Source: Ciona intestinalis (Eukaryota > Chordata > Ascidiacea > Phlebobranchia > Cionidae). From it: a DNA stretch of 64,000 nucleotides. Positions within the stretch are counted from its first letter, which is position 1, and each line of letters starts with the position of its first letter. The notes below the pieces were generated by a model. That model ran no database searches and had not been told where the DNA came from. It saw nothing but the letters and a program-made list of their open reading frames with translations. Below are positions 9,801 through 24,800 of the stretch, piece by piece. A program made the position numbers and the translations under genes. The DNA is taken from assembly GCF_000224145.3 (NCBI RefSeq), contig NC_020179.2, positions 1,265,612-1,329,611 of the forward strand, read 5' to 3'.

Positions 9801-12800
9801 ATAGCTATAATAGTGGGCATGTCTAGACCTGCCTCACTAGGAGCAGTTTTCAAGTGTGCATGGTATGCATTACATCTTGTATCTTGTGCAACATCTGCAA
9901 AAAAATCAACTTTACTTAAGTATAGCTACATATGTTATCATACGGTGCATAAAGCATTTATGCCTGTTGTACAATACATTGTGTTTTTTTAATATAAAAG
10001 CAAGCCAGTTATTACTTTATTATATACTTTTTGACTAAAAAGTATCTTCCTTCAAAACTCAGTTTTTATATTAAAAAATCAATTACTGTATACAATATTG
10101 TTAGTAAAACAGGTCATATTATACACACATTGTACTCCAAGCAATCTTATATATATATATATATATATTTATGAAAAAATTGGACATTCTAATGAATCCA
10201 CTTACCCCCACTAGCTGAGCAATTGCAAGCGAAACCACCAGGATAGTCGAAACAATGCTCCAGCTTCCCGCATGTTTTCAATCCCAATGGTGTCAGACAT
10301 TCATTAACATTCTTCTCACAATGCTTGCCCGACCAACCCCTCATGCATGAGCACGATGCATGGCTTCTGCTATCCATTACACAAGATCCATCATTCTGAC
10401 ATTTCTTTGATTTGCAACCAGCAAACACCTCACAAAAGTGACCACTAAATCCAGGCTTGCAGCGGCAGCTAGGAATAGAAAGTTACAAAGTTGAAGGCTA
10501 CCGATCAAATGGTCATAATGGGCTGTCTAAATTGTCAGCTATACATTAAAAAACAAGTAAAAGAATCACAAAAATTAATTAGGCACAAAGTTATATACGA
10601 GGTAACTTGCAAGCGGCACAAAGTATTTGAAACAGGGTGTTGAAACAACTTATCAAAAACAATAACAAAGATCAAATATCACACTCATATAGCTTATTAC
10701 TTTCAATATTGTTCAGCAAATTCTTTCAATATTGTTCAGCAAAAAAAAAAAACAATATATTTTAAAAATAAAGTTAAAATCACAGAATACATTAAAACTA
10801 GCTTTACTTTAATATGTTACTTTGAATGCTACTGTGCCATATGAACTATTTTGAAATATTTTTACCTGGCTTCACGTCCTGTAGCAAGACACCTTCCATT
10901 ATTTAAACATGGCTCACCACCACAAGGGTTTAGCACTTCACAACGGTCACCAACAAAGTTAGACAGGCAGTCACATCTATGGTGGCCATCGGCAGCAGGA
11001 AAACAACTGCCACCATTTAAACATGGGTTCTTCATACATGCTCCCATTGTAACAACTCTTTCCATACAGCTGTCAATCAAAAATTATATCAAAATATGTT
11101 GCTAGACTAGTGTATGGCAAATTACGGTTTATAAGACCTGTTACTCCAGCCTATGTGTAATTATAAACCTGGATCTTGATAACTCAGATTTTAGCCATTT
11201 ATACTAAAATTTTTAAAAAAGGAAAATTAAAAATAAAGTAAAAAGAAGGGGTCTAATATGTACTGTGTATAAAAATACAATACATAAATAAGCTTACTTA
11301 AAATATAAGCTATATACAATAGTTTATGTGTATGAAATGTAACATAAAACTCAACTATGGACATTAGGTGTAAAAAACATAGAAAAGAACATGCTAAACA
11401 GAGGTAGCTGTTATGAGGATAAATATGATCATCATTTGAGTCATCTCAATCTCTTACCTGTTCTCCACATCTTCCAGTGAGATCAAAGTGATCCCTGATG
11501 TCTTGCTGTTGGGAGGAAGATTGATGAAATCAACCTCGTTTACTTCCACATCTTCCAAACATCCTCTGAACCCGCTCCGGATGTTGTTTTCCTGCTCTCT
11601 TGATCTCTTGTTCCGCTTTGATCTTGCTTGGCCTGGGAATTCCCCTAATGTGACATCTGTTAGGTCCAAATTCGGACGGCCAGTGCTTGCTAAGAGCCGA
11701 GATGTGTATATTTGATCGACAGTAATTTGGAATCCACAGGGTGAGTTCTGTTGACTGACTGATTGTACATTGATGTCGTGCCAGTGTCCATCATTTATTT
11801 TTACTGCGTCTCGGACTATAAATTGTGGACCACTTCCACAGTCAAAGGAAAATTTTATCAAACCATTAAAGGTCTGCAAATGGGCAAAGTCTTGGTTGCC
11901 AGTGGCGTATAGTAAAGTTGCATTAGATTGGAATGTACGGATTCGTAAATTTACTCTGAAAGGTGTATGTCTCATATTGCGGCTGAGTTTGTAATTTGCA
12001 GAAGATTTTCCATTAAAAGACATAACAGAAGGTAGTAGGATTGGGTTGGAGCATCTATACTTGTTAGGTTCTGTCAGGTCAGGAGTGCAAAAGAGGCCAT
12101 CAGAGCACGGGTTTCGTGTATCTGAGCACGCAGGCTCACATGTTGGGCTTACTGTTCCAGGTGGGCAAATACATTCGCTTTGACGGGTGAATTTTGGGGT
12201 GACAAGTGACCAACTGATTGACGAAACTGGGTCAGAAGGGTTGGTTTTACTGTATGGGATTAATGAAGGCACTTGTCTGCATTTTGCCTTTTTTCCTTGC
12301 GTGCATTGGATGTTACTACAAGAAGTACCTTCAATGCTAAAAACTTCGACTCTTAGTTTTTCTTCAATGAGTTCTCGGTTGGTTTCTAAGCTTGATTTCA
12401 GTCGTTTTGATTGATAAAAACTTCGTGAAAATGTATCTGGTGGCGGCCTTTTCACACTAAATAGCAATTCAACTCTATCTTCAATTGACTGTAACGAAAT
12501 CACTATCAAGTCTCTTTCCCTGTTAAATCCATTTGGAAGAACACTAACGGACAATTGGTCAATGAAGAGTGAGTGAAATAAGGCAAGATATTGCTCCTTA
12601 TCTTGTATACCAACAAATGAGATGGAGACGCTGTTTTCAAGTGCAAGCTGTGTTATTTCTGTCACTTTAACCGGTATGGCTGCCACGTTAAAACGGCTTC
12701 CATCGCTAACACGAACCGATATATCATGCGTGCCAGTTTGCAATGGAGATTCTGAGATGATAGCGCCACTGGTGGGGTAGATTAAAAACCTTTCAAAGTC

Positions 12801-15800
12801 GTCAGGTGTCGCTAGAGAGAAACGAAGTCTGTCTTCATCAAATAGGTCCCGATCGGTGGCGTGTAAGCTCTGAGTGATTTGACCTCCACAGAACTCATCT
12901 ATAAATACAGCGTATAATTAACTCTACTTAGTTAATTTAATGTTTTTTTTATACCAAAAGTTACAATAAATGGGATGTAGTTGGTATTACAAATTTTCCA
13001 CTTGAATAAATGTAATTTATTTATCCATGTGTAAGGAGGGCAACGACAGTCTTTACAACAAAGGTGTTCTGTTTCATACACCTCATGCCCTCTTAAGAAT
13101 TGACACGTATTTAACTTTTCAAAAGACTTCAGAAGATACAACATCTTACCTACAAACACAGGTTTTCTGTTTCATACAGTCCGCTTAAGGGTAACAACGT
13201 ATATAACTTTGTTGTTTTTTTCATATTTTTTTTGGTAAAATGAATTCAGATGAAAAAGCAACTTACCTCCAAACACACTGACGTGGATATAATGAGAAGT
13301 CATTTGTGGAGCATACTGGCTTTCCTTGAGCACAATGATGTTCAGAAGAAGAGGAGCGGATGTGAGAGGAGCCGGGGATCCTGAATCCTTCACCTCCAAT
13401 GACAACTGATGTACTAATCTTTGGGAGTTGAGATTCTGGGATGCGTCATTAAGTCGCAATGGTTGGCGAGATTTGAGGACATTTTGATCATCCAAGTAAA
13501 ACAGATCTAAAAATTATTATTAGTTTATTTTTTTATTTAAAATATATGAATGAATAAATATTACTGATTTATTTTAGTCTTTATAGTGGTCTATAAGTGT
13601 AGCAAGCAATTTAACTACTTTACCACAAGGCAGTATGACCTATGACCATTAAAATGTGCTGCACATTTTAACTTTACGCTGAGTTTATAAATAGTTTTAA
13701 TAGTAAAACAGTGATTTTAAGCCAGTTATCAGACATTTGAAATGAATGAATGTAACTTGCTTTTTCGTCGCAGGGCCGGAAAAGAGCTACCATGTATTTT
13801 ACTTGTAAGCGAGATTTTTTTTTTAAACATAATGATTGGTCTAATTGTGACCTAATGGGCTTACATATTCAATGATAAAATGTCCACAAAGTAACAATAT
13901 GGAGTATATAATATTCCAAATTACCTGAAGAGGCTCCAGGCATGATTCGATATCTAAAAGGTTGTCCATTGTTAACACCATCTGCATCTGTGGCATTCAA
14001 ACTGACAACACCATGCACAACAGAGTTACTGGAGCTCTCATGTGCAAATACTGTGCAGTTTGTGGCATCTTCCGAACATTGGACACTACCACTATCAGCA
14101 TTGGGAGGGGGTGTAACTATAAATGTCGGTTGGTTGTCATTGACATCTGTGACTGTCACCACTAAAGTAGTTTCAGCACTTTGAGCGGGTAAGCCGTGAT
14201 CAGTTGCGAAAATTTGGATGGAAAACGACTGTTTTGTCTCATAGTCGATTCCTGGCTCTGTAATTGTAACTGCACCAGTTACAGGGTGAATTTTGAATGG
14301 GGATGTATTAGAACCAAGGGTATATGTAATATTGCCAGCTGCCCCACTGTCCTTGTCTGTAGCAGAAACTGTAGTAACTGTTCGCCCAATTTCAGCGTCT
14401 TCCGATATTTCAATCTGAAAATGTGATTAAAATAAACATTAAAATTTGATTCAGGACTGTGTGTCTAACCATTATAGCCTCTCCTGTATTTAAGTAAGCT
14501 TGACAGGTGCATATGTATTGCATTATTCAGTAGAAGGGACTGTGGTAAAATACATTGAAAATTTGTCCTGTGTTGGCTAAATTTAAAATAACGTGCTAGC
14601 TTACGAGTTACCATGTAAATTATTTTGTGGGTAACTATTTTTTGAGGTATTTTTTTATTTTTTTAATGTATGGCTGATCATGTGGAAAACCCATTAGTGA
14701 CCACTGGGTTGGAGCAATTGCCGTTAAGTGTCTTGCCAAATGACACATACGCCCACAATGGTAGAGGCGACAAGCCTTGAACCTTTACCTCTAGGTCAGA
14801 GGCAGACGCGGTAACCACTTTGCTACGCGCCAGAGAAGTAGCATTAGGAATAAAGTTTACCTCATAACTGGTGGCAGTGAAAACAGGTGCATTATCATTC
14901 ACATCAATAATTGCTATGCGAACTGTGCATTCACTAGATAGAGGATTTGAACTTCTATCTGCTGCTGATATAGTGAGCACATAGCTTTGGTCACTCTCGT
15001 AATCTACAGTTGCAATGAGACGAATTTCACCTGCAAAAATAATGCCAATTTGTAATAAAAAATTATAAAGTTATACCCAAAATAAGTATATACCGAAAAA
15101 AACAAATAAGATTAACAGAATTTGTTTAAAAAACAAAAAAAAAATTAAAAACAAACTTAACTGTTGAGTATCTTAAAAACATTAAATGGTAATTTAAAAA
15201 AATAAACATCAATTTTTTTTTATCATAACATACCACTGTCCTGATTGATTACAAATTTTCCATGTTCATTTCCGTGTGTGATAGAATAACGTAGTTTTGC
15301 ATTTGCACCACTGTCAATACTATGTGCTGAAACTTGTAATACTACCAAGCCAACACTGGCATCTTCACGAAACTCAGTATTGTACTGTGAATAGAGAAAT
15401 TTTTACAGTGGTGATATATTCTGCCATGAATCTTACTCAGTGTACAGATATTTTTGAAGTTTGTTATTTTGCTGACCAACATTTCACATTTTATTTAAGT
15501 GTGATGTGATTTTCGCAAAACAAAATATTTTCTAGTACAGTGTGATGTGAAAATGTGACATTTGTTTTGTTACAATATCCAAAATAAGATTTTTAATACA
15601 GTATTATAAACGAAACATTTCAATGTGTTTTAATATAAAAAAAAGCATTTTATGTATTAAAAATTTAAAACTTTTTGCTTTAAAAAACCTACTTGATTTG
15701 TTTAAATAAGAAACTAACCTGGTTTAAGTCAAAAATCGGAGGGTTGTCATTCACATCAAGTATTTGTAGATGTAGAATATCAGTGGTGGACATTCGCATT

Positions 15801-18800
15801 GTGCCGTCATCAATTGCCTGTGTGATGTCATAATGATGTATTTATTAAGTTTCAAATTCTTCACGAATATTTGTTGAAGTAAAATAGTATAAGGTAAAAT
15901 AAACCATGTTTATCTAGTGTCTAAGAAGATACCCATTTTATACTTGACACTAAGTATGTGTATAAATACAGTATATAGGCGCACAAGTTATAACTCGACA
16001 ATGCACATAAAATGTTTATACCTAGCAATTGTTTAAGTTATCCACTAAAAAAAATATTATATTAAACTATACTTATACTCCTATGCACAAAATGGCCCAT
16101 ACACTGAAAAAGTTCTATACTCTATTAAAAATAAAACTTACAATGATCTCGATTTGATAAGAAGGAACTGTTTCTCTGTCAAGTGGTTTGTTCAAAACCA
16201 ACACACCGGTTTTGGATTCGATACTAAACTGGTTGTTCATATTATCTCGAAGCTGGTATGTAACTGAGCCATTTAAACCTGTGTGGAAAAAATGAATTAT
16301 TTTCAGTGGCATGTCAGACAAAAAATTCACAATTGTTTTTTTTTTAAATGTAATGACATTAAAATGCATTTTGTTTATTATTTGTAATAACTACTTTAAT
16401 GATATTTAAAACTAGGACTTTTATAGTTGCATAAATACAAAAAAAAAACTTTTTCAATAATGCTAACTTTTATTTGTCTTTACAATAACGCTAACAAAAT
16501 TTTGAAATATTTTAAACAAAAAGTTAGGATATAGCGACAGAACAACAGTTGTTAAAACACGTTTACAGTTAAAAACATATTTAACATTTAATTGGAAGAA
16601 ATAAGCGTGGTCTCTACACCATGTAATATTATAATGCATGAGTTATACCTTGATCTGGGTCAAAAGCAACCACTCTATGCAGAGATGAATTAGTTGGCGT
16701 GTTTTCACGTGTTGAATGCCTCAGTGATGTTGAAACAAATATAGGAGGGTTATCATTTATATCCTCAACAGTTATGTGGACCTGAGATGTGCAAAATTTG
16801 TATGATCATTTTAAAATATATTTAACAGTCAATATTTTTTTTAACTATTATTGTTTAATTTTTAAAGCTATTTTTCTGCGTATTTTTATGCAAAATTTCA
16901 AAACTTGAAAAATGTATAGTTTTATTGCCTACACTTTTCTGTGTTCCTTGTCTAGTACTTCTATATAGAATGGAATGTCTTACCTTGCTAATGCACTGCT
17001 TATCCCCACCATCTATAGAAATAGCAGTGAGTGAATATTCTGATGTTATTTCACGGTCCAGTGCCCTTGCAGTTCGCAATTCGCCTGCGAAAAAAAATTA
17101 ATTGTTTTTCTGTTTTTATAAATTTTAACCAAAAAATTTTTTTTAACCAATTTTGATTCAAAATAATTCTCATTTACCTGTACGAGGATCCAGATTAAAC
17201 TGGTCAGAACCGGTTCCTGTTAACTGGTAGCTAACACGGCCAGCTTCTCCTATATCAGCATCCGTAGATAAAATATTGAGAATTAATGTCTGAGTTGCTG
17301 CATCCTCACGAACAAAACCTCTGTATTCCAACTGTAATATTGAAAATAAATATTAAATCAAAATTCCCGGATACCTTATGCTAAGAGTCCAGGTAATGTG
17401 ATTTTTCATTAGAGCCTGACAAATTTAGAACCAAAAATCATAAAACACTAATTTTAATACTTTTAAAAAAGGAAAAATTTAAGACCAAATTTAAAGATTT
17501 GACAATTTTTTGTTCTAATACCTTTGTAAATAAAAAGGTTAAAAGCCCCCAAACATATGGTCCCCTTACAGATTACAGCACCTTTAAAAATAAAATACCT
17601 ACACCTATTCTTACCTGGCTACAATCAGGTGCATTGTCATTAATATCCCCAATAGTTACATGAACAACTGTTGTATCTGTATACAAGCCATCAGTAGCTA
17701 GTATTGTGAGCTCATAATGGTCTTTGTCTTCACGGTCTAGCGATTTTACCACCTGAAAAATGTTTAAAATTTAATAACATATGCTATATGGTAGCAGGTT
17801 TAATTTAATAACTTTTTGATTTGTTTTTATTCTGTATGGGTGAGGTCCTGGGATTTAGCCTAGATTTGGCTCATTACCCCAGAAAAACAACTTTTTGATA
17901 ATTGAAACTTAAAAACTTCTGTCAATGTGTATATAAGGCATATGCAAAAAAATGTGTATGCAAAAATGTAACTTTTGTAAAAAAATATTATAACTTAGGC
18001 ATGAAAATAGTTATACAGTATATTTTTTTCACCTAGTAATGTCATACTATTTATAAATTAAAAGCACCAATATATACCTGCAGGCCAGCAGTTACAAGAT
18101 TCTTTTGTTTTTGACTTTTAGTTACAACTGCAAATTTTCCATCTGAGTTACCAACTGTTATGTAGACTTGAATATTGGTACTTAGCGAGGTATCATTGTC
18201 AGAAATTCGCAAAAATTTTCTGGTCAAATACCCCACATCGACACTGAAATATAATCGTATGTTATGAGATATCCATGACCAAAACGCGATTTTAAAGTTT
18301 CATTTAAAAAAAACATAGGAAAAAATGCACAAAAATTGGTTCTACATTTATACACATTTTACAATACCTAGTTAAAATCTTAAAATTGACTGTGCAAATG
18401 GAAAAATGGCATAAATGCCACAAAATATAGAAACTTTTTTTTGCATACAAATTTTCACATTAAGTTCATTGTGTATGTCACAGGCTTTTACGCGAAATTT
18501 CTAAAACTTTCTACATTTCTACAAAGTATGATTTACGTGAAATTTCTAAAACTATCTACAAAGTATCAACCTTTCTGATATAGTGATTGTGTATCTATTC
18601 CCAGAAAACTCAGGTGGAGAATCATTAATGTCGACTACATTAATATTAACACTAGTTGTATCATTGTTGCCAGCCAAGTCAATTGCTTGTACAGTAAGGG
18701 TGTAAAACGGTTTGATTTCCCGATCCAGAGGCAGTAATGACTGGATTAAACCGGTTTTGGGATCGATAGAGAAAAAGTCTGTGTTGTTGTTGGTGGGGCT

Positions 18801-21800
18801 TGACTTTATGCTATAAAAGAAAGTTAGAATTAAATTTGGTTTAAATGCAAGTTTTCAGGCTTGTAGTTAAATTGGGCATTACTCCAGTCATAGCTTAATG
18901 TCAGCTTACACACCAGACATATGGTTTATTCAAACACATAATGCTTACTGTCAAATAATAACACCAGTGTTTTCTTGATTTTCATACATATATAGTGCAC
19001 CCATACACCTTATGCTTGCTGTTAAGTTGTAATACTAATATAATCGTTTACATTAAAATTATAATTTATTAATTCATACGTCTCATGTTGACTGTTCAAG
19101 GTATAAAACTGGTAATTCCTATACACCAGATATTAAAACTACATTCAAGTGCTTATTGTGCAACTGTAACAACAATACTAAACGCAATTCTTACCTGTAA
19201 GTAAATTTGCCAAATTCTCCATTATCCTTATCAACAGCATGTACTTGTACAACATTTTGACCAGCTGGTAGTCCTTCAGTGATTGACACTTCATAATTGG
19301 ATGACATAAATGTGGGAGAATAGTCATTCACGTCAGTTATTCGTATTTGCACCTAAAAGAATAAAAATTAATGATTAAATTTACATTTTAGCAAAACACA
19401 AACAAATTTGTATAACATCAAGCATTGAACTGCGCATTCTTTGCTTACAATAAGCGCTCTAACCAGTGAGCCACAGCAGCATATTAATATTGCAGATTTA
19501 TATATATATATACAATATTAATTAAATGCAACAGAAAGTTATATGCTTATGGCAAATGACAGATTTCTACGTTTTCCTTAATTATAGACCTAACTACATT
19601 CACAACCTTTAATTTTTCCCTGGCATGTTTTATAAAATTGCCATATGCCACAGTGAATTTCCAGTTCTACATTACCTTAGCTGAAGCTACAAGTTCTGGG
19701 GTAGTTTTGACAAATGCAAGTACTGTAACTTCATATGATGATTTGTGTTCTCTATCCACTGGGTTAAGCAATGATATTTGACCTGATACAGAGTCAACAC
19801 TAAACATGTCAGCTTCAGGGTAAAGCTCTGTTGTTATGTTGGGTGGTTCTAAAAAATAAATATAGAACAATTGTTATAAAGTGTTTTGTCCAAGGACACA
19901 TATGCCCACAATGGTAGCAGCGACCTGCCTTGAACCCATTACCTCTTGGTTAGAGGCAGACGCGCTAACCACTTTGCCACGGCGCCGGACTAAGTGAAAA
20001 TGAAGTAAGTGGAAATAAAAACACAGTAGTTTAGGTAAAAAGACAGAAACTAAAACGTGAAATATGGTAAGATCAAAAATTAAATCTATTTTTAATTTAA
20101 GTTTTAGGTAAATAGTGGTAAATTTACAAGTTGGAAAGTATATGAGAATATTAAATATTTTAATTTCTGACAAGGTGAATCTTAGAACATAATTCTAGTC
20201 CAACCAAAAAAAGAATTTTCTTATAAATTTTCACTGGTTGTGAAGCTGACATGCAATTTCATATATAACTTTATTTGTCTCTTCGATTACGGTAGCTAAG
20301 ATTTAGAAATATTTTAACGAAAAGACAGGACATAGCAACAAAACAACAGTTGTTAAAACACTTGTAATTTACCAGTTATCATGTCTTCTTCAGCATATTC
20401 ATAATCATCCTCTGTTTCAAGAGAAGAGTCAATGAAATGGTGTGCCAACTTGTATATTATCTCTGTACCATTTGCACTTGCTTTGACTGTAGTTAACTGA
20501 AATTCAAAACAATTATGTTAAAATTTGTATTATTTTAAAATTGACACTAAAATTGGGTTCAAGTCTGTAGCAGATGCCACCGAAATATACTGTTTAAGGT
20601 ACCATAGCATTTACTTGTGATTCCAATGTTTTTAATTTTGAATATTTTATAAAAAATTAGCTTTATTGATTTAAGATTTTGTTTGAATATTAAACTGACG
20701 ATTCCATTTACAAAATAAATATATTATGTTATACAATTGGTTGGACTTGATTTTTGTCTGTTTCATTTCATAGCATCAAAATCCTATTAATTACATAATC
20801 AATACCAATATATACTTTCTAATCTACAGAAGTAAGGTCCTACATCTAGACCTACTAGGGAACATGAGACTTAAGTCTAAACTGGTCATTACCCTATAAA
20901 ACTTACATTTGAGCTGACTTGGTTCTCTGCAATAGTAGCTTCATAAACATCCTGTGTGAATATTGGTACTGACTCAGGATGACTTGTCAAATAAATTGAA
21001 ACAGAAGTCAAACTTCTTAGTTTTTCCACACTTCCACCATCAGTAGCTCTTATAAAGAAACTTAAAACTTGACGGTTTCCTAAAAAAAAGTGCGAAAATT
21101 TTGAATATTTGTGTAAAATTGTAAAAAAATGAAAGCAAAATGATTAGGGTTCCTTGGTTTTTAGGTTAAGATTGGAAAATGCTGTTTTTATTCTAAAAGA
21201 ATCCGTTTTTGGTAGGACTAAATTTATTTCATGGAAACCAACAAAGTAACATACTTGGTAACTCATAAGCTGGCACAAGGTGTATGAAGCAGAACACCTG
21301 TGTTATAACAACTCTGGTAGTCACGTGAAGAGAAAGTAAGTTACATTCATTTATTTAAACCAAATAAATAGAAGATTTAGGCATAACAAAACGCAAAATA
21401 ATGCCAATGCAAATGTTATTTATCAGAAAGTAAATTTGGAAACCTATTTTTCCATAAACGAAATAACATTCACATTAAAACTCTGCAATGATATTGTTAT
21501 GGTATCTTTTGAAAAAAATGTTCAAAACTCACTGAGTCTTTGTGGGTTTTGTCGTAGTGTTAGTTCCCCAGTGTCCATATCCAGTGTTAAAAGTTCTTTA
21601 GCTGTGTTTAGATCTTCAACTATGGAGTATCTCACACTACCATTCACCCCATAATCATAATCATTTGTCGATACCTGTATTTGAAAATAATCGATTATAT
21701 ATAGATAGGTGTATAGGCAAAAATGTGGACTTCCAAATGTTAAAAGTCTTATAAAAGCTATTGGTTGGAGCTGTATGCTTATGATGCTCCTGCAATAAAA

Positions 21801-24800
21801 AAATCCTGCAATAAAATAATTTATAAAATCTGTTATTTTGTCCTTTTTTGCTGTCATTTTTATTCGTTTTTTTTAAATATTTTTAATCACACTTGTCGTG
21901 CTGTTCTTTAAAACTTTCAATACAACAATTTTATGCAGTTTAAAATATAATACTGTCCTGCTACATTCTATATAGTAGCACGCAAACATAGGATTTATGG
22001 CCAATTTAATATCTGAACCTAAAATGATAGTGTTACTCCAAAAATTAGAAACATTTCTTAAACTAGTACCTGTAAGACTTTAGAATACAGTTCGGCTTCT
22101 GTTACCACAAGTACAGCTCCATAACTACTTTGCAAGAAAACTGGTGGATTGTCATTTACATCTGTAATCTTCACAGAGACTAATGTTCTGTTTATTTGAC
22201 CTGTGAATTTAAAGTGAGTGAATGAATGTGAACACAACAAGTAAGCTGTGTATATAATACGACATGCAGAAAATGCAATCTAAATCAGCCTATAATTAAT
22301 AGGTTATACAGTATTAATTTTGTTATGTACAATGTAACTATAGTGAAATGGGTTTACAAAATTATTTTATTTTATGCATCTTTTCAGTTTGCGGCAAAAA
22401 AACAAATAACTGTACAAAATTTAAAAAAATATACTCTTTGAATTAAATTGTTTAATATTATTAGGTAAATTATTATTTATTCAATACAGAATAATATTAA
22501 CACATATTAATACAAAATAAATTAAAAATTATGACATTAAACAGTTAGTTACCAATTTCATCTGTAACTGTGATGTAGAATTGAACCAAAGCAACATTAT
22601 GTCCAACTGCTATTGTTTCTCTGTCAATACTCTGTGTGGTTGTGATGACACCAGAATTTGGGTGAATGGTGAACAAATCAGAATTAAAATTTTCGCTTTC
22701 CATCGAAAATGATGCGGTACTGGTTGATTGTGCACCAATCTGAGTGGAAAATTTATATTTATTTTTTGGAATTCTTGTCGTTTTAGTAATAGGCTTTAAT
22801 TTAAAGGAAGGAATATAACACGGGCCTAAATATGACGCCCATTGAATTACTGCCAGGTTATTTTATGAATGAATGAATGTAACTTACTTTATCCTCGCGT
22901 GGCAGGAAAATGACAGTCGGTATAACATTGGTGTTCGGTTTCATACACCACATGCCAGCTTACGAGTTATCATGTATGTTTTGTTGTGGATTGTTATATT
23001 TTTGGAGATTTTTATATATAAGATATAACACCGGTGTATTTTATATATGGGTGAGGTTTTATAGCAAGGCACTTATGGGCTGAAAAACAATATCCCCCCT
23101 TTTAATACTAGTTCTAGATACATACAAATATTCTATATGTGTCTGGTCTTAAAAGTTAGAAGTGCTAAAAAACAAAATATCTTAAGACAGAGAAGCCTTG
23201 GAATTTTTGCTTTTTTAACTTATAAAGTATAATATGCTAGTAACTATACTTAAAATATGCCTTTTTAAAAACTTACAGTGCCAACGATTGATCCTGCAGC
23301 CTGATTTTCCTCTATTGTGAAGTTATATGCAGGTTGATCAAACAACAATGCATTAGGTGATGTATCTTGTGTATTGATTTGAACCATAATATCCACTGTG
23401 GTAGTAAATAGACCGTCTGTAGCTGATACATTCGCATAAACTTTTGCAATGTCTTTGAAAGCATTAGTGGAAGCAAGAGTAATAATGCCTGAAAAAATAT
23501 GTATATATATAGTTTTAAAGTTTTTTTTCGTTTGTATTCATTATGGCAGATGTTTACAGCAGTTAATGCTTACAGTTGAGAATTTAGACTTTGTGGTTTT
23601 TGAAAAAAATACACTGTGTGTTTATACACCTCATAAAAGTTATAACACCAGTGTCTTCTTACACCTCGTGGCCTGTAATGAGTTGTCAATTGGGCACCTG
23701 CCACCCTTTCATACTCCAGAGTCCAGACACAAACAATACATACCAATTTCAACATAGCAATGGAAGGACCTAATAAATTATTATCAAAATACCACTTACC
23801 TGTTGGTTGATCAATTTCTAGCATCCCATCGCTTGTTTGCCTCAAAGAATATCTGATTTTATTTTTGTCAGACACATCAGGATCTGAAGCCAACACTTTT
23901 CCAACAAAACTCTGAGCTTTTGCCTCTGAACTAATGAAGAACTCATACACGCTCTGAAAACAAAAAAATTATTACATTTATATAACCAATTTATAAAGGA
24001 AATAGTAACTAAGTTGTCATTTTAATCATTTTTACTCCACATGTGCTCTGAGAAGGATTTCTTATATTGTTGTAAACTATAACAAAGCAACCTTACATAT
24101 TTTTGACAATGTTGTTGATTTTACAATAAACTACATTTCTTAATTACTAAAAAAATGGTTTTTAAATTTTTTTAGTTAAGCAAAAACACTAGAATTTATA
24201 CCTGGTCAAATATGGGAGGGTTATCATTGACGTCGTTTACAATGACCCTCACTGTGACATCACAATACCGGGCCGGAGAACCGCCATCAGAAGCTCTGAC
24301 GACAAATTCCATTTCAGATTTTGTTTCTGCGTCTAAATTGCTCGCTGTCCAGATTACTCCAGTTTCTAAATCGATGAGGAATAAACTCCCAACATCCTCG
24401 GAGCCAGGGAGGATGGTGTAGGAGAGGGAACCAAATGCTCCGGAGTCTGCATCAGTTGCTTCAACCTGAAAACGAAAAGTTTAGCAAAATTGAAACTTGA
24501 AATTAAAAAAATAAATTTTTAAATTTAAAAAAATAAAATTTTGAAATTAAAAAATTGGTATTTTGAATTTGCAAAAATTTATACTTTAAATGGAATTGAA
24601 TTTCGCTTATTTTTTCTCAAATAAATTAAACCGACAGTAGTTATAATATAGTGCGTTTTATATAATAGGTTTTCACTTACAAGTTACACTGCATCGTGTT
24701 TTACCTATCTAGCTAAAAATTTGGACAACCTGTTAGTAATACTTCTGTAGCATCCTGTATAGACCCCAATGCCACGCGAAATTTCACTTAGTAAGTACAA

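Noticed and set aside
19876..19986. tRNA gene on the minus strand
   Set aside because: A- and B-box-like blocks are present, but no consistent acceptor and anticodon stems; sister copies continue into the SINE body.
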